A stretch of 28,396 nucleotides of DNA from an uncultured Actinomycetes bacterium (lineage in GTDB: Bacteria > Actinomycetota > Actinomycetes > Nanopelagicales > Nanopelagicaceae): NCBI GenBank assembly GCA_903918325.1, contig CAIXDY010000180.1:1-28396 (forward strand). Reading direction: 5' to 3'. The translations under genes and the position numbers were made by a program. The notes below the pieces were generated by a model. That model made no database searches. It was not told the DNA's origin and saw nothing but the letters and a program-made list of their open reading frames with translations. Numbering within the stretch: the stretch's first letter is position 1; the number at the start of each line of letters is the position of its first letter. Positions 16,374 to 23,887 of this stretch are shown here, one piece after another.

Positions 16374-16985
16374 TTAATTGCGTGGAAAACCGGAAATACC
16401 TCTCCACATGAGGTTGTTGACTAATTCAACGGCTTGTTCTCTAGTTAATGTGCTGTCACGGTCTAGCCAATGCCGTGCAGTTACTTGGGCATAACCGATC
16501 ATTCCTACTCCAAGAAGCATTGACGCCTCTTTAGGCAGACCTGTATCAATTGAAATCACTGCACTTGCTGCTGCAGCACAGTCATAGGTCATTCGGTTTA
16601 ATCGTTCCCGAACCGAAGGTTCAACGCTCATATCACTTTCAAAAAGAAGTCGAAACGCTTCACCTTCTTTTTCGATGAAAGCAAAATAAGCATCTACCGT
16701 TGCATGCACACGATTGGCATTATCTGGCGTTGAAGCAATTGCTTTCTGAATTTCAAAAACTAAAGAATCAATGTGCAAATCAAGCACCGCCAAGTACAGC
16801 TCAAGCTTTGATGGAAAATGCTGATACAAAACCGGCTTACTTACATTGGCTCGATCAGCGATTTCATCCATTGCCGCCGAGTGATAACCCGCTGCAGTGA
16901 AAACCTCTAAGGCTGCTGAGAGCAATAAGGCTCGTCGCTCATCGCGTGGCAAGCGTGCCTTATTTGATGCATCTAAATTGCTCAT
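16374..16985 (-). CDS. TetR/AcrR family transcriptional regulator
   Basis: A 203-residue regulator. The N-terminal DNA-binding domain spans about 14-62: LPRDERRALLLSAALEVF, then the helix-turn-helix AAMDEIADRANVSKPVLYQHFPSKLELY. The remaining helical part is the ligand/dimerisation domain. It sits divergent from the MoeZ gene and upstream of the helicase, the arrangement known for the Rv3208-type TetR protein near moeZ and rhlE (from memory). The likely targets are its own promoter and genes in this neighbourhood; the ligand is unknown. The ATG has TACGAT seven bases before it. Confidence 0.9.
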   Translation of the reverse strand: MSNLDASNKARLPRDERRALLLSAALEVFTAAGYHSAAMDEIADRANVSKPVLYQHFPSKLELYLAVLDLHIDSLVFEIQKAIASTPDNANRVHATVDAYFAFIEKEGEAFRLLFESDMSVEPSVRERLNRMTYDCAAAASAVISIDTGLPKEASMLLGVGMIGYAQVTARHWLDRDSTLTREQAVELVNNLMWRGISGFPRN

Positions 16986-16992
16986 TGGCGTA

Positions 16993-16998
16993 ATCGTA
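16993..16998 (-). promoter_or_regulatory. Candidate leaderless -10 box (TACGAT) for the TetR gene
   Basis: TACGAT on the minus strand is followed by seven bases and the ATG. The 81-base region between the TetR and MoeZ genes (16986-17066) should hold both promoters. A weak -10-like CAGAAT (17052-17057) precedes the MoeZ start. Confidence 0.42.
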
Positions 16999-17066
16999 GA
17001 GGCTGCATCGTTAATGCGCTAATAGATGTAGCAACACATGCGTGATTAAGGCAGAATTGCGACCCT

Positions 17067-18200
17067 ATGAAAGTTCCTCCGCTAGTTAACCCAGGTTTAG
17101 TCCTTAGCGCCGATGAACAACGTCATTTCAGTCGCCAGATTGTTATTCCTGAACTTTCTCTGGATGGCCAATCGCGTTTAAAGCATGCACGTGTTTTATG
17201 TGTGGGTGCTGGCGGACTTGGTTCCCCAGCTTTACTTTACTTAGCAGCTGCCGGAGTTGGAACACTTGGGATTGTAGATTTCGATACGGTAGATGAAAGT
17301 AATTTGCATCGCCAGATACTTTTTGGAAAGTTAGATATCGGCAAGAAAAAAGCTGAAGTTGCCCAACATAAAATAAACCAGGCTTATCCTTTTGTCGAAG
17401 TGGTTACATTTATTACTCGGCTGGATAATTCAAATGCACTCGAGATTTTTTCAGACTTTGACATCATTATTGATGCCACCGATAACTTTGCAACGCGGTA
17501 TTTAATTAATGACGTTGCTGTATTGCTTAATAAGCCTTATGCATGGGGTTCGGTCAATCGCTTTGATGGGCAAGCCGCAATTTTCTGGAATACATATGGG
17601 CCTTGCTATCGGTGCGTTCATCCAGTTCCACCAGCGCCGGGCTCAGTTCAAAATTGCGCTGAGGCAGGAGTCCTAGGAGTAACGTGTGCCTCAATTGCTT
17701 CACTTCAAGTTAATGAGGTTATTAAAGCCATAACCGGAATAGGGGATTTACAGATCGGAAAGTTATTGGTCTTTGATTCCCTTGAATCTAACTTCACAAA
17801 AGTTGAAATCCGAAAAGATCCTTCATGTTCATTATGTAGTGAAAATCCAACCCAGACGAGACTTTTAGACGACTATGAAGTTTTTTGTGGAAACGTGAGG
17901 GGAGCTGAAATTTCAGCAAGTGAGCTTCAGAATAAAATTTCTGCTGCTGATGACTTCATTTTGATTGATGTACGTGAACCTGAAGAATTTGATCACTCAC
18001 GTATTCCAAACTCCATTCTAATTCCTTCAGGGTTATTTGCAGATGCAAGCGCGTTAGCCCAACTTCCGAGGAATAAAGAGATTATTCTTCACTGTCATTC
18101 TGGAATTCGATCCGCACAGTGCCTCGAGATAATTCAGAAAAATGGTTTCACAAATTCACGTCATTTACGTGGAGGAATAGTTGCATGGGAGAAGTTATGA
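17067..18200 (+). CDS. moeZ: MoeZ-type adenylyltransferase/sulfurtransferase (ThiF-MoeB domain plus rhodanese)
   Basis: Bifunctional enzyme that adenylates the C-terminus of sulfur-carrier proteins and then delivers sulfur, serving molybdopterin, thiamine or cysteine synthesis. The 377-residue product has an E1-like domain with GAGGLGS (48-54), DFDTVDESNLHRQ (71-83) and DATDNFATRY (136-145). Zinc cysteines are C180/C183 and C254/C257. A rhodanese domain begins near 285, with DVREPEEF (301-308) and active-site C343 in the loop CHSGIRS. All catalytic features look intact. The MoeZ-like fusion, not plain MoeB or ThiF, is clear. It overlaps mshB in an ATGA junction. Confidence 0.92.
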   Translation: MKVPPLVNPGLVLSADEQRHFSRQIVIPELSLDGQSRLKHARVLCVGAGGLGSPALLYLAAAGVGTLGIVDFDTVDESNLHRQILFGKLDIGKKKAEVAQHKINQAYPFVEVVTFITRLDNSNALEIFSDFDIIIDATDNFATRYLINDVAVLLNKPYAWGSVNRFDGQAAIFWNTYGPCYRCVHPVPPAPGSVQNCAEAGVLGVTCASIASLQVNEVIKAITGIGDLQIGKLLVFDSLESNFTKVEIRKDPSCSLCSENPTQTRLLDDYEVFCGNVRGAEISASELQNKISAADDFILIDVREPEEFDHSRIPNSILIPSGLFADASALAQLPRNKEIILHCHSGIRSAQCLEIIQKNGFTNSRHLRGGIVAWEKL

Positions 18201-19051
18201 AAAGTACATACGCCGGATATCGAATCTTGTTAGTACATGCACATCCTGATGATGAGACTATTAACAATGGTGCAACCATGGCGCTTTACTCAACTCTTGG
18301 CGCACAAGTAACTTTAGTAACATGTACTCGTGGCGAAGAGGGAGAAGTTCTAGTTCCAGAACTCTCATACTTAGCCAGCAGCGAGCAAGATGGTTTAGGC
18401 CAACATCGAGAAATTGAATTAGCTAACGCTATGAAGGTACTGGGTATTACAGACTTTAGATTCTTGAGCCACTATCGCGATAGCGGAATGATGGGAACTG
18501 AACCGAACAATCGTCCGGATGTATTTTGGCAAGTGGACCTTGATGTTGCGGCTAAACAGTTAGTCGAAGTTATTGAGGAAATTAAACCGCACATTTTAAT
18601 TACTTACGATGAAATCGGTGGTTATGGCCACCCAGACCATATCAAGGCACATCAGGTCGCAATGAGGGCTAGTGAATTATCACAATGGCAGATTCAGAAA
18701 ATCTATTGGAACACCATGCCCAAATCTGTACTTGCCGAAGGTATTGCGAAAATGAAGGAAATTGGTTCTGATTTTTTTGGTACAGATAACGTGGACGACC
18801 TGCCTTTTGCTAAGGATGATTCATTAGTAACAACTTTGATTGATGGCACGGCATTTGTTGATGCAAAGATGAATGCAATGAAAGCGCATGCCACTCAGAT
18901 CGCCCTAGATGGTCCATTCTTTGCACTCTCTAACAACTTAGGGCAACAAGTGTGGGGTCACGAGTACTACACGTTGGTTAAAGGCGTAAAGGGTGAACCA
19001 TTTGATTCACTTGGCAGAGAAAGCGACTTAACTGCAGGGATTATTCTTTAA
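18197..19051 (+). CDS. mshB: GlcNAc-Ins deacetylase of mycothiol synthesis (PIG-L family)
   Basis: Zinc hydrolase that removes acetate from N-acetylglucosaminyl-inositol in mycothiol synthesis. From ATG 18197 the product has 284 residues; GGGAG shortly before it and the ATGA overlap with moeZ support this start. The PIG-L motif AHPDDE (15-20) gives zinc ligands H16 and D19 and the catalytic Asp D18. GGYGHPDH (141-148) gives H145 and zinc ligand H148. The C-terminal part with HATQIALDGPFFALSN and WGHEYYTL is typical of MshB rather than the paralogous conjugate amidase Mca, which is a little longer. Confidence in MshB over Mca is good but not absolute. Confidence 0.88.
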   Translation: MKSTYAGYRILLVHAHPDDETINNGATMALYSTLGAQVTLVTCTRGEEGEVLVPELSYLASSEQDGLGQHREIELANAMKVLGITDFRFLSHYRDSGMMGTEPNNRPDVFWQVDLDVAAKQLVEVIEEIKPHILITYDEIGGYGHPDHIKAHQVAMRASELSQWQIQKIYWNTMPKSVLAEGIAKMKEIGSDFFGTDNVDDLPFAKDDSLVTTLIDGTAFVDAKMNAMKAHATQIALDGPFFALSNNLGQQVWGHEYYTLVKGVKGEPFDSLGRESDLTAGIIL

Positions 19052-19362
19052 TGCGCTTTATTTATTCAATAGTAATTGGGGCGGGCTTAGGCGCTGGTTC
19101 AGTTTTCTTACATGCCTCGGTGGTTCCTTTTGGTTTAATTCTTGTTCTTATTTCTACCCTCGTTGGCATTTGGAGTATTGGTCGTATGTGGGGTGGCCGA
19201 CTATTACGTATTACTGCCGCCATAGCGTGGACAGTTGTAGTTCTACGCGCTGGATTTCCGGGGATTAACGATGAGTATTTGATTTCCGGAAGTGCAATTG
19301 GTGTTTCACTGATGAATATGGGTTTCTTAGCTTTAGTAATTGCGATTCTTTTGCCGGCTTAG
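19051..19362 (+). CDS. Small membrane protein next to mshB (possibly DUF6113-like)
   Basis: A 103-residue hydrophobic protein with about four predicted helices (around 2-20, 24-42, 50-70 and 80-102). The start ATG shares one base with the mshB stop (TAATG), so translation is probably coupled. A small membrane protein also follows mshB in mycobacteria (Rv1171, from memory), suggesting a conserved partner, but no function can be assigned. Its stop overlaps that of the convergent cysS gene by four bases. Confidence 0.75.
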   Translation: MRFIYSIVIGAGLGAGSVFLHASVVPFGLILVLISTLVGIWSIGRMWGGRLLRITAAIAWTVVVLRAGFPGINDEYLISGSAIGVSLMNMGFLALVIAILLPA

Positions 19363-20720
19363 CGCCAAGCCCATTTTTGCCCATCAGGAGTATCGAAAAT
19401 ATCTAATCCGGTTTCTTCTAATTGAACTCTGAGTTGATCACTCTCACTCCACTTTTTTTCATTTCTAGCTATGTCGCGTTGCGCTAGTAGATCTTCCTGA
19501 GTAGCCGAGAGAGGCTTAATATCTTCAGTGCGCGATAAATCAAGACCCAAAACCTTATCGGCAAATAAAAAGATGCTTGAGCGATTTGTAAGTGATTCAT
19601 CTTTTTCAACTGCACGCAGATATTGAATTGCCTTAGGAGTATCAAGATCATTTTCAATTATTGAAATGAATTGACTATCTCGTACATCAGCTTGAACTCC
19701 CCATTCCTGAATTTTTCGTCTCCAACGTTTTAAAGTCATATCAGCGGCTTTGATTGATTGCCACGTTAAATCCATTTGAGATCGATAGCGATTTTCTAGA
19801 AGACAAAGCCGCACAGCCAGCGGGTCAAAACCTTGTTCAATAACATCTTTGAGAAGCACGACATTTCCCGCACTTTTTGACATCTTGCGACCCTCAAATA
19901 GTAAGTGTTCTCCATGTAACCAGAGATCTACAGCCTCATTTCCAGTAATTGCATTGGATTGCGCACGTTCATTTTCATGGTGGGGAAATCTCAAATCAAT
20001 TCCACCAATGTGTAAGTCAATATGGGAATGCAAAAAATGTAATGACATTGCCGAACATTCGATATGCCAGCCTGGAAACCCCGATCCCCACGGTGAGTCC
20101 CACACCATCTCAGTGCGATTACCGGCAGCTTTCCATAGAGCCCAATCTGCATGAAAACGTTTTGCGCCATCCTCTGAATATTCATAGCGGTGGCCGGGCT
20201 TAAGTGCATCTAATCGGTTACCACTGATTGCACCATAACTGGCAAAAGCACGCGCATCAAAATAAACACTGCCATCATCACCTACATAAGCAAAACCAGT
20301 CCGTATAAGCTCCGCAATCATTTCTTGCATGAGCAAAATTGATTCACTTGCCCGTGGATATTTATCGGCAGCTGTGATGTTTAAGCGGTTCAAGTCCAAA
20401 TGGAAATGGCTTTCATATTTTCGCGCGATCTCAAAAGGATCAGTTTTTTCTAGAGATGCCTGCGCTAGCATTTTATCTTCAGTCTCATTTATGTCTTCTG
20501 ACATGTGACCGACATCGGTAATATTTTGAATCAGTTCTACTGTGTGCCCAGAAATTTCTAAAGTTCGCCGGACTAGATCGGCAAGCAAGAAAGTTCTTAA
20601 ATTTCCAACATGCGCATCGCGGTAAACTGTTGGTCCGCAACAATAAATTCGAGTGACCCCATCGGTGGATTTAACATCTTGCAGATTTCGGCTTGCGGTG
20701 TCATAAAGAGAGAGTGTCAC
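19359..20720 (-). CDS. cysS: Cysteinyl-tRNA synthetase (divergent type)
   Basis: Class I synthetase charging tRNA-Cys; 453 residues, normal length. Zinc ligands are visible: C28 in YCCGPTVYRDAHVGN, the Cys of GWHIECSAM, and His and Glu in FPHHENERAQS. The HIGH-equivalent is HVGN and the KMSKS loop is exact (GRKMSKSAGN). The C-terminal end has the usual RNEKKWSESDQLR and a DTPDG-type finish. The N-terminal segment reads ITDVGHMSEDINETEDK, unlike the TDIDDKI of most actinobacterial CysS as I recall it. The paralogue MshC is less likely because FPHHEN is kept and the MshC-type ITPYDATHLGH is absent. The GTG start overlaps the stop of the small upstream gene (GTGA). Confidence 0.85.
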   Translation of the reverse strand: MTLSLYDTASRNLQDVKSTDGVTRIYCCGPTVYRDAHVGNLRTFLLADLVRRTLEISGHTVELIQNITDVGHMSEDINETEDKMLAQASLEKTDPFEIARKYESHFHLDLNRLNITAADKYPRASESILLMQEMIAELIRTGFAYVGDDGSVYFDARAFASYGAISGNRLDALKPGHRYEYSEDGAKRFHADWALWKAAGNRTEMVWDSPWGSGFPGWHIECSAMSLHFLHSHIDLHIGGIDLRFPHHENERAQSNAITGNEAVDLWLHGEHLLFEGRKMSKSAGNVVLLKDVIEQGFDPLAVRLCLLENRYRSQMDLTWQSIKAADMTLKRWRRKIQEWGVQADVRDSQFISIIENDLDTPKAIQYLRAVEKDESLTNRSSIFLFADKVLGLDLSRTEDIKPLSATQEDLLAQRDIARNEKKWSESDQLRVQLEETGLDIFDTPDGQKWAWR

Positions 20721-20917
20721 TTTTTTTCAACCACTTCTTTCCACAGCGCAATCTCACTATGCGAAAACTCGATGAGCTTTCCATGGCGATTGCGAAGCGT
20801 TATGGGGGACTCTAGGTAGCCGACAATGTCACGAAATCCACCCTCGGGCTCGTGCAAGCGGATTGTGACGCGCTTGCCTATCAAGGCGGCGAAACGGTCG
20901 TGGAGTCCATCAGACAT
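20717..20917 (-). CDS. Small SH3-like domain protein (resembles the N-terminal domain of actinobacterial GNAT proteins)
   Basis: A 66-residue protein beginning MSDGLHDRFAALIGKRVTIR and continuing with EPEGGFRDIVGYLESPITL and RNRHGKLIEFSHSEIALWKEV. The strand pattern and the motif of a bound, tunable beta barrel resemble the N-terminal domain found in Rv0428c-like acetyltransferases, as I remember it. In other Actinobacteria a GNAT protein of that build lies next to the ferredoxin and dapC genes. Here only the barrel is left, with no acetyltransferase domain and no remnant of one before cysS. The reading frame is tightly coupled to cysS, arguing that it is a real gene. The family call is tentative. 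Confidence 0.65.
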   Translation of the reverse strand: MSDGLHDRFAALIGKRVTIRLHEPEGGFRDIVGYLESPITLRNRHGKLIEFSHSEIALWKEVVEKK

Positions 20918-20923
20918 GGCTCA

Positions 20924-20929
20924 ACGATA
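20924..20929 (-). promoter_or_regulatory. Candidate leaderless -10 box (TATCGT) for the SH3-like gene and cysS
   Basis: TATCGT on the minus strand is followed by six bases (TGAGCC) and the ATG. In the same 98-base divergent region, TAGAAT at 20971-20976 may be the -10 of the ferredoxin gene; no good -35 pairs with it. Confidence 0.42.
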
Positions 20930-21004
20930 ATCCTTAACTTCAAATATCGCCCTTGGAGAGTGGATGTGATTAGAATCGGGGAGTTGATTACCAATACTTC
21001 TTAC

Positions 21005-21009
21005 GGAGG
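21005..21009 (+). promoter_or_regulatory. Ribosome binding site GGAGG of the ferredoxin gene
   Basis: GGAGG lies six bases before the GTG start at 21016 and fixes that start. Confidence 0.65.
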
Positions 21010-21015
21010 CTAGTC

Positions 21016-21336
21016 GTGACTTATGTGATCGCCCAACCATGTGTCGATGTGAAAGATAAATCCTGCATCGCCGAATGTCCTGTGGACTGCATTTATGAGG
21101 GTGATCGCATGTTGTACATCCAAGCCGATGAGTGTGTCGACTGCGGTGCATGTGAGCCGGTCTGCCCAGTCGAAGCTATTTACTATGAAGATGATGTACC
21201 ACCACAGTGGAAAGAGTTTGGAAAAGTTAATACCGAATTCTTTGTTGAAATTGGATCACCTGGCGGAGCTAACAAGGTTGGGGCAACACATACTGACCAT
21301 GCCTTAGTAAAAGCCTTGCCTCCTAAGAGCGAGTAA
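21016..21336 (+). CDS. fdxA: Seven-iron ferredoxin (3Fe-4S/4Fe-4S)
   Basis: Small electron carrier of 106 residues. Cysteines at 9, 17, 21, 25, 40, 43, 46 and 50 follow the Azotobacter-type 7Fe ferredoxin spacing, with a CX7C first part (3Fe cluster) and CX2CX2CX3C second part (4Fe cluster). The C-terminal extension (VPPQWKEFGKVNTEFF) is typical of actinobacterial FdxA/FdxC. The start is GTG with a clear GGAGG. It is followed after six bases by dapC, a pairing also seen in mycobacteria (fdxC Rv1177, Rv1178, from memory). Redox partners are not evident. Confidence 0.93.
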   Translation: MTYVIAQPCVDVKDKSCIAECPVDCIYEGDRMLYIQADECVDCGACEPVCPVEAIYYEDDVPPQWKEFGKVNTEFFVEIGSPGGANKVGATHTDHALVKALPPKSE

Positions 21337-21342
21337 GTTTTC

Positions 21343-22407
21343 TTGCGCTCATCACTCCCAGATTTCCCCTGGGATGCGCTTGCCCCTTATGGCGATAAAG
21401 CGCGCTCGCACCCAGCGGGAATAATCGATCTTTCTGTTGGAACACCCGTAGACCCGACGCCTGATTTTATTCAAGCAGCATTACGTGAGTCCGCAAATTC
21501 TCCCAGTTATCCAGTCACTGCTGGAACCCCAGAACTTCGGGCCGCAATTAAAAAATGGGCAATTGAACGACTTGGCGCAACTGGTGAATTTGATGTTTTA
21601 CCAGTAATTGGATCAAAAGAATTAGTTGCTTGGTTACCCACAATTGTTGAAAGCAAGAAAGTTCTAATTCCAGAGATTGCATATCCCACGTATCACGTCG
21701 GCGCATTGATTGCCCAAGCGCAATCAATGCCAGTTGGTATTGATGCACTTACTTGGCCAGCCGCAGATTTAGCGTGGTTGAATTCACCCTCAAATCCAAC
21801 CGGCAGAGTTCACACTGTTGCTGAAATTAAAGCTTGCATTGACTGGTCCCGAGCTAATAATTCAATTCTTATTTCGGATGAGTGCTATTTAGAATTTGAT
21901 CACACCGCGGTTTCTACTTCAGTCATGGCATTAACTGGTGGAGATAATAAAAATATTTTGGCGCTTCATTCTTTATCCAAGCGCTCTTCAATGGCAGGTT
22001 ATCGAGCCGCTTTCATGGTGGGAGATCCAGCGCTCATTGCCAAAATTCGTGAACTACGAAAGCACGCCGGAATGATGGTCGCACTTCCAGTTCAAAAAGC
22101 GATGACAGTTGCACTTGGTGATGACAAACATGTTGCCGAACAACGTGCTCGATACAACGCGCGACGTGATGCACTGCGTCCAGCTTTGCAAGCATGTGGA
22201 TTTAAAATTGAATACAGCAACTCTGGTTTATATTTATGGTGTACGCGCGATGAAGATGCTTGGACAAGTGTTGATTGGTTAGCTCAACGGGGAATTCTTG
22301 CAACCCCTGGATCCTTCTATGGCGAAAAGGGTAAAAACCATATTCGTATCGCCTTGACGGTAACTGACGCACAAATTGCCGAAGCAGTAATGCGCTTAGA
22401 GGCTTAA
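21343..22407 (+). CDS. dapC: Succinyldiaminopimelate transaminase
   Basis: PLP-dependent class I/II aminotransferase of the succinylase lysine/diaminopimelate pathway. The product has 354 residues from a TTG start six bases after the ferredoxin stop. Visible motifs are DLSVGTPVDPTP (29-40), YPVTAGTPELRAAI, NSPSNPTGR (147-155), ISDECYLEF and the PLP lysine K213 in SLSKRSSMAGYR. Length and N-terminus match actinobacterial DapC. Other class I aminotransferases are possible, but the neighbouring ferredoxin and dapD in the same window support this role. Confidence 0.9.
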   Translation: MRSSLPDFPWDALAPYGDKARSHPAGIIDLSVGTPVDPTPDFIQAALRESANSPSYPVTAGTPELRAAIKKWAIERLGATGEFDVLPVIGSKELVAWLPTIVESKKVLIPEIAYPTYHVGALIAQAQSMPVGIDALTWPAADLAWLNSPSNPTGRVHTVAEIKACIDWSRANNSILISDECYLEFDHTAVSTSVMALTGGDNKNILALHSLSKRSSMAGYRAAFMVGDPALIAKIRELRKHAGMMVALPVQKAMTVALGDDKHVAEQRARYNARRDALRPALQACGFKIEYSNSGLYLWCTRDEDAWTSVDWLAQRGILATPGSFYGEKGKNHIRIALTVTDAQIAEAVMRLEA

Positions 22408-22410
22408 ATA

Positions 22411-23418
22411 ATGGCCGTTGGGATTCTATTAGTGGGCGGTTTTGGTACACGACTAATGCCGCTGACTAAAAATTCTCCGAAACCAATGCTCACTGTTGCA
22501 GGACTCCCTGTAACCGAGCATCAACTTGCAATGGCAAAAAGAGCTGGCATAACCACAATTGTGTTAGCTACATCGTATTTATCGGAGGTTTTTACACCTT
22601 ATTTTGGTGATGGTTCACGATGGGGAATGAAAATTATGTATGCAGTTGAGACTAAACCTCTTGGTACGGGGGGAGCCATTCGAAATGCCGCGAAACTTCT
22701 TCCTACCGATCAATCAGTAGTTGTTTTCAATGGGGATGTCCTAAGCTCACACAATCTTTCACAACAAATCAAAGAACATGAATTAAATAAAGCCGATGTA
22801 ACATTGCATTTAACCGCAGTAGATGATGCGCGACCATATGGTTGTGTGCCAACTGATTCCGATGGCCGCGTAACTGCATTTTTAGAAAAAATGGAAAATC
22901 CAATTACAAATACAATTAATGCAGGCTGTTATGTTTTCAAACCATCTGTAATTGAGACTATTCCGTTGGATGAAGTTATAAGCGTTGAGCGGCAGGTTTT
23001 TCCAGAATTAGTTGCAAACCATGGAAAAGTCTTCGGTTTTATTGATGATTCTTATTGGTTAGATATTGGAACACCCAAAGCGTTATTAAAAGGTTCAATT
23101 GATCTTGTTACTGGCGCCGCAGATGCATCGGCGTTGACACCAGATCTTGTTCACACCCGCACTGGCGATAGTTTGATAATGAAAGGTGCACACGTAGATC
23201 CAGGCGCAGTCATCGATAAAGGCAGTTGTATTTCCCACGGTGCGGTAATTGCCGACGGCGCACATATTTCTGGTTCCATCATCGAAGCCGGGGCGAGCAT
23301 TGGCCGCGATTGTGCGATAGTCGACTCATTCGTAGCTGCCGGGGCGATTATTGAAAATTCTGCGCAAATATCGGCGGCTTTCGTCACAAATAGTGAAATT
23401 ATTTCTATCCCCCAGTGA
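22411..23418 (+). CDS. Sugar-1-phosphate nucleotidyltransferase (mannose-1-phosphate guanylyltransferase-like)
   Basis: A 335-residue enzyme that activates a sugar phosphate with NTP, most likely mannose-1-phosphate with GTP to GDP-mannose. The N-terminal Rossmann-type domain has LLVGGFGTRLMPLT (6-19) and NSPKPML (21-27), VVFNGDVLSS for the metal Asp, NAGCYVFKPSV and YWLDIGTP. The C-terminal part is a left-handed beta-helix of hexapeptide repeats (GAHVDPGAVIDKGSCISHGA and onward). It resembles actinobacterial ManB/ManC (Rv3264c), which in mycobacteria also lies near whiB2. Glucose-1-phosphate thymidylyl- or uridylyltransferase is the alternative. It starts three bases after the dapC stop. Confidence 0.83.
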   Translation: MAVGILLVGGFGTRLMPLTKNSPKPMLTVAGLPVTEHQLAMAKRAGITTIVLATSYLSEVFTPYFGDGSRWGMKIMYAVETKPLGTGGAIRNAAKLLPTDQSVVVFNGDVLSSHNLSQQIKEHELNKADVTLHLTAVDDARPYGCVPTDSDGRVTAFLEKMENPITNTINAGCYVFKPSVIETIPLDEVISVERQVFPELVANHGKVFGFIDDSYWLDIGTPKALLKGSIDLVTGAADASALTPDLVHTRTGDSLIMKGAHVDPGAVIDKGSCISHGAVIADGAHISGSIIEAGASIGRDCAIVDSFVAAGAIIENSAQISAAFVTNSEIISIPQ

Positions 23419-23457
23419 TTTGAGCGTAAATTTAATAAGAACTAGGGGTACCCGCAC

Positions 23458-23486
23458 TTGACTTATGGGACTTACACGCGTGTAAT
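23458..23486 (+). promoter_or_regulatory. whiB promoter with palindromic operator candidate
   Basis: A -35 TTGACT (23458-23463), a 17-base spacer and a -10 TGTAAT (23481-23486) form the best classical promoter in the window. A perfect 14-bp palindrome, TTACACGCGTGTAA (23472-23485), runs through the spacer end and most of the -10 box. An 8-bp palindrome GGGTACCC (23446-23453) lies just before the -35. The leader from here to the start is about 57 bases. Confidence 0.7.
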
Positions 23487-23535
23487 TCACTCCTAAGCAA
23501 GTCTTTTCCACGAGGGATGAGACAAGACGTTATTC

Positions 23536-23541
23536 AAGGAG
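23536..23541 (+). promoter_or_regulatory. Ribosome binding site AAGGAG of whiB
   Basis: AAGGAG lies eight bases before ATG 23550 and decides this start over an upstream in-frame non-ATG start at 23517. Confidence 0.65.
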
Positions 23542-23549
23542 AATCGACA

Positions 23550-23849
23550 ATGCCGATTAAACCTGAAGCCACGAACTCCCCAACCCCCACAACTGGCCCA
23601 AAAATCACTTTAGCAACTGGCGAGAGTATTGAACTCTCATGGCAAGAGCGGGCCTTGTGCGCGCAAACAGATCCAGAGGCATTCTTTCCAGAAAAGGGTG
23701 GCTCCACTCGTGAAGCAAAACGCGTATGTCTTTCTTGTGATGTCCGCTCAGAGTGTTTGGAATATGCGCTCGCACATGATGAACGCTTTGGAATTTGGGG
23801 CGGTCTCTCAGAGCGTGAACGTCGTCGCTTAAAGCGCCGTTCTGCGTAA
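23550..23849 (+). CDS. WhiB family Fe-S transcriptional regulator (WhiB2/WhmD-like)
   Basis: A 99-residue actinobacterial regulator that binds a 4Fe-4S cluster and partners with the primary sigma factor. The four cluster cysteines are C37, C60, C63 and C69. They are followed by the turn motif GIWGG (81-85) and the basic C-terminal DNA-binding segment SERERRRLKRR. The first 30 residues are a low-complexity Pro/Thr-rich lead. WhiB2-type proteins control septation and cell division in mycobacteria and streptomycetes. The neighbourhood with a ManC-like enzyme before it and a DUF3499 gene after it fits that group, but subtype assignment is inference. It has its own promoter and a strong ribosome binding site. 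Confidence 0.93.
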   Translation: MPIKPEATNSPTPTTGPKITLATGESIELSWQERALCAQTDPEAFFPEKGGSTREAKRVCLSCDVRSECLEYALAHDERFGIWGGLSERERRRLKRRSA

Positions 23850-23876
23850 TCTTTTTAATCACCACTTTTTAAGAGA

Positions 23877-23882
23877 TAGTTT
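23877..23882 (+). promoter_or_regulatory. Weak -10-like box (TAGTTT) before the large glycosyltransferase
   Basis: TAGTTT lies five bases before GTG 23888, slightly closer than the 6-7 bases of the other boxes. No ribosome binding site is visible, so a leaderless start is possible. Confidence 0.25.
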
Positions 23883-23887
23883 GAACT

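Noticed and set aside
19359..20720. MshC (mycothiol cysteine ligase) instead of CysS, because mshB is adjacent
   Set aside because: The FPHHENE and CGPTVY motifs and the C-terminal tRNA-binding type ending fit CysS; the MshC-type ITPYDATHLGH and FPHHEFTAA motifs are absent.
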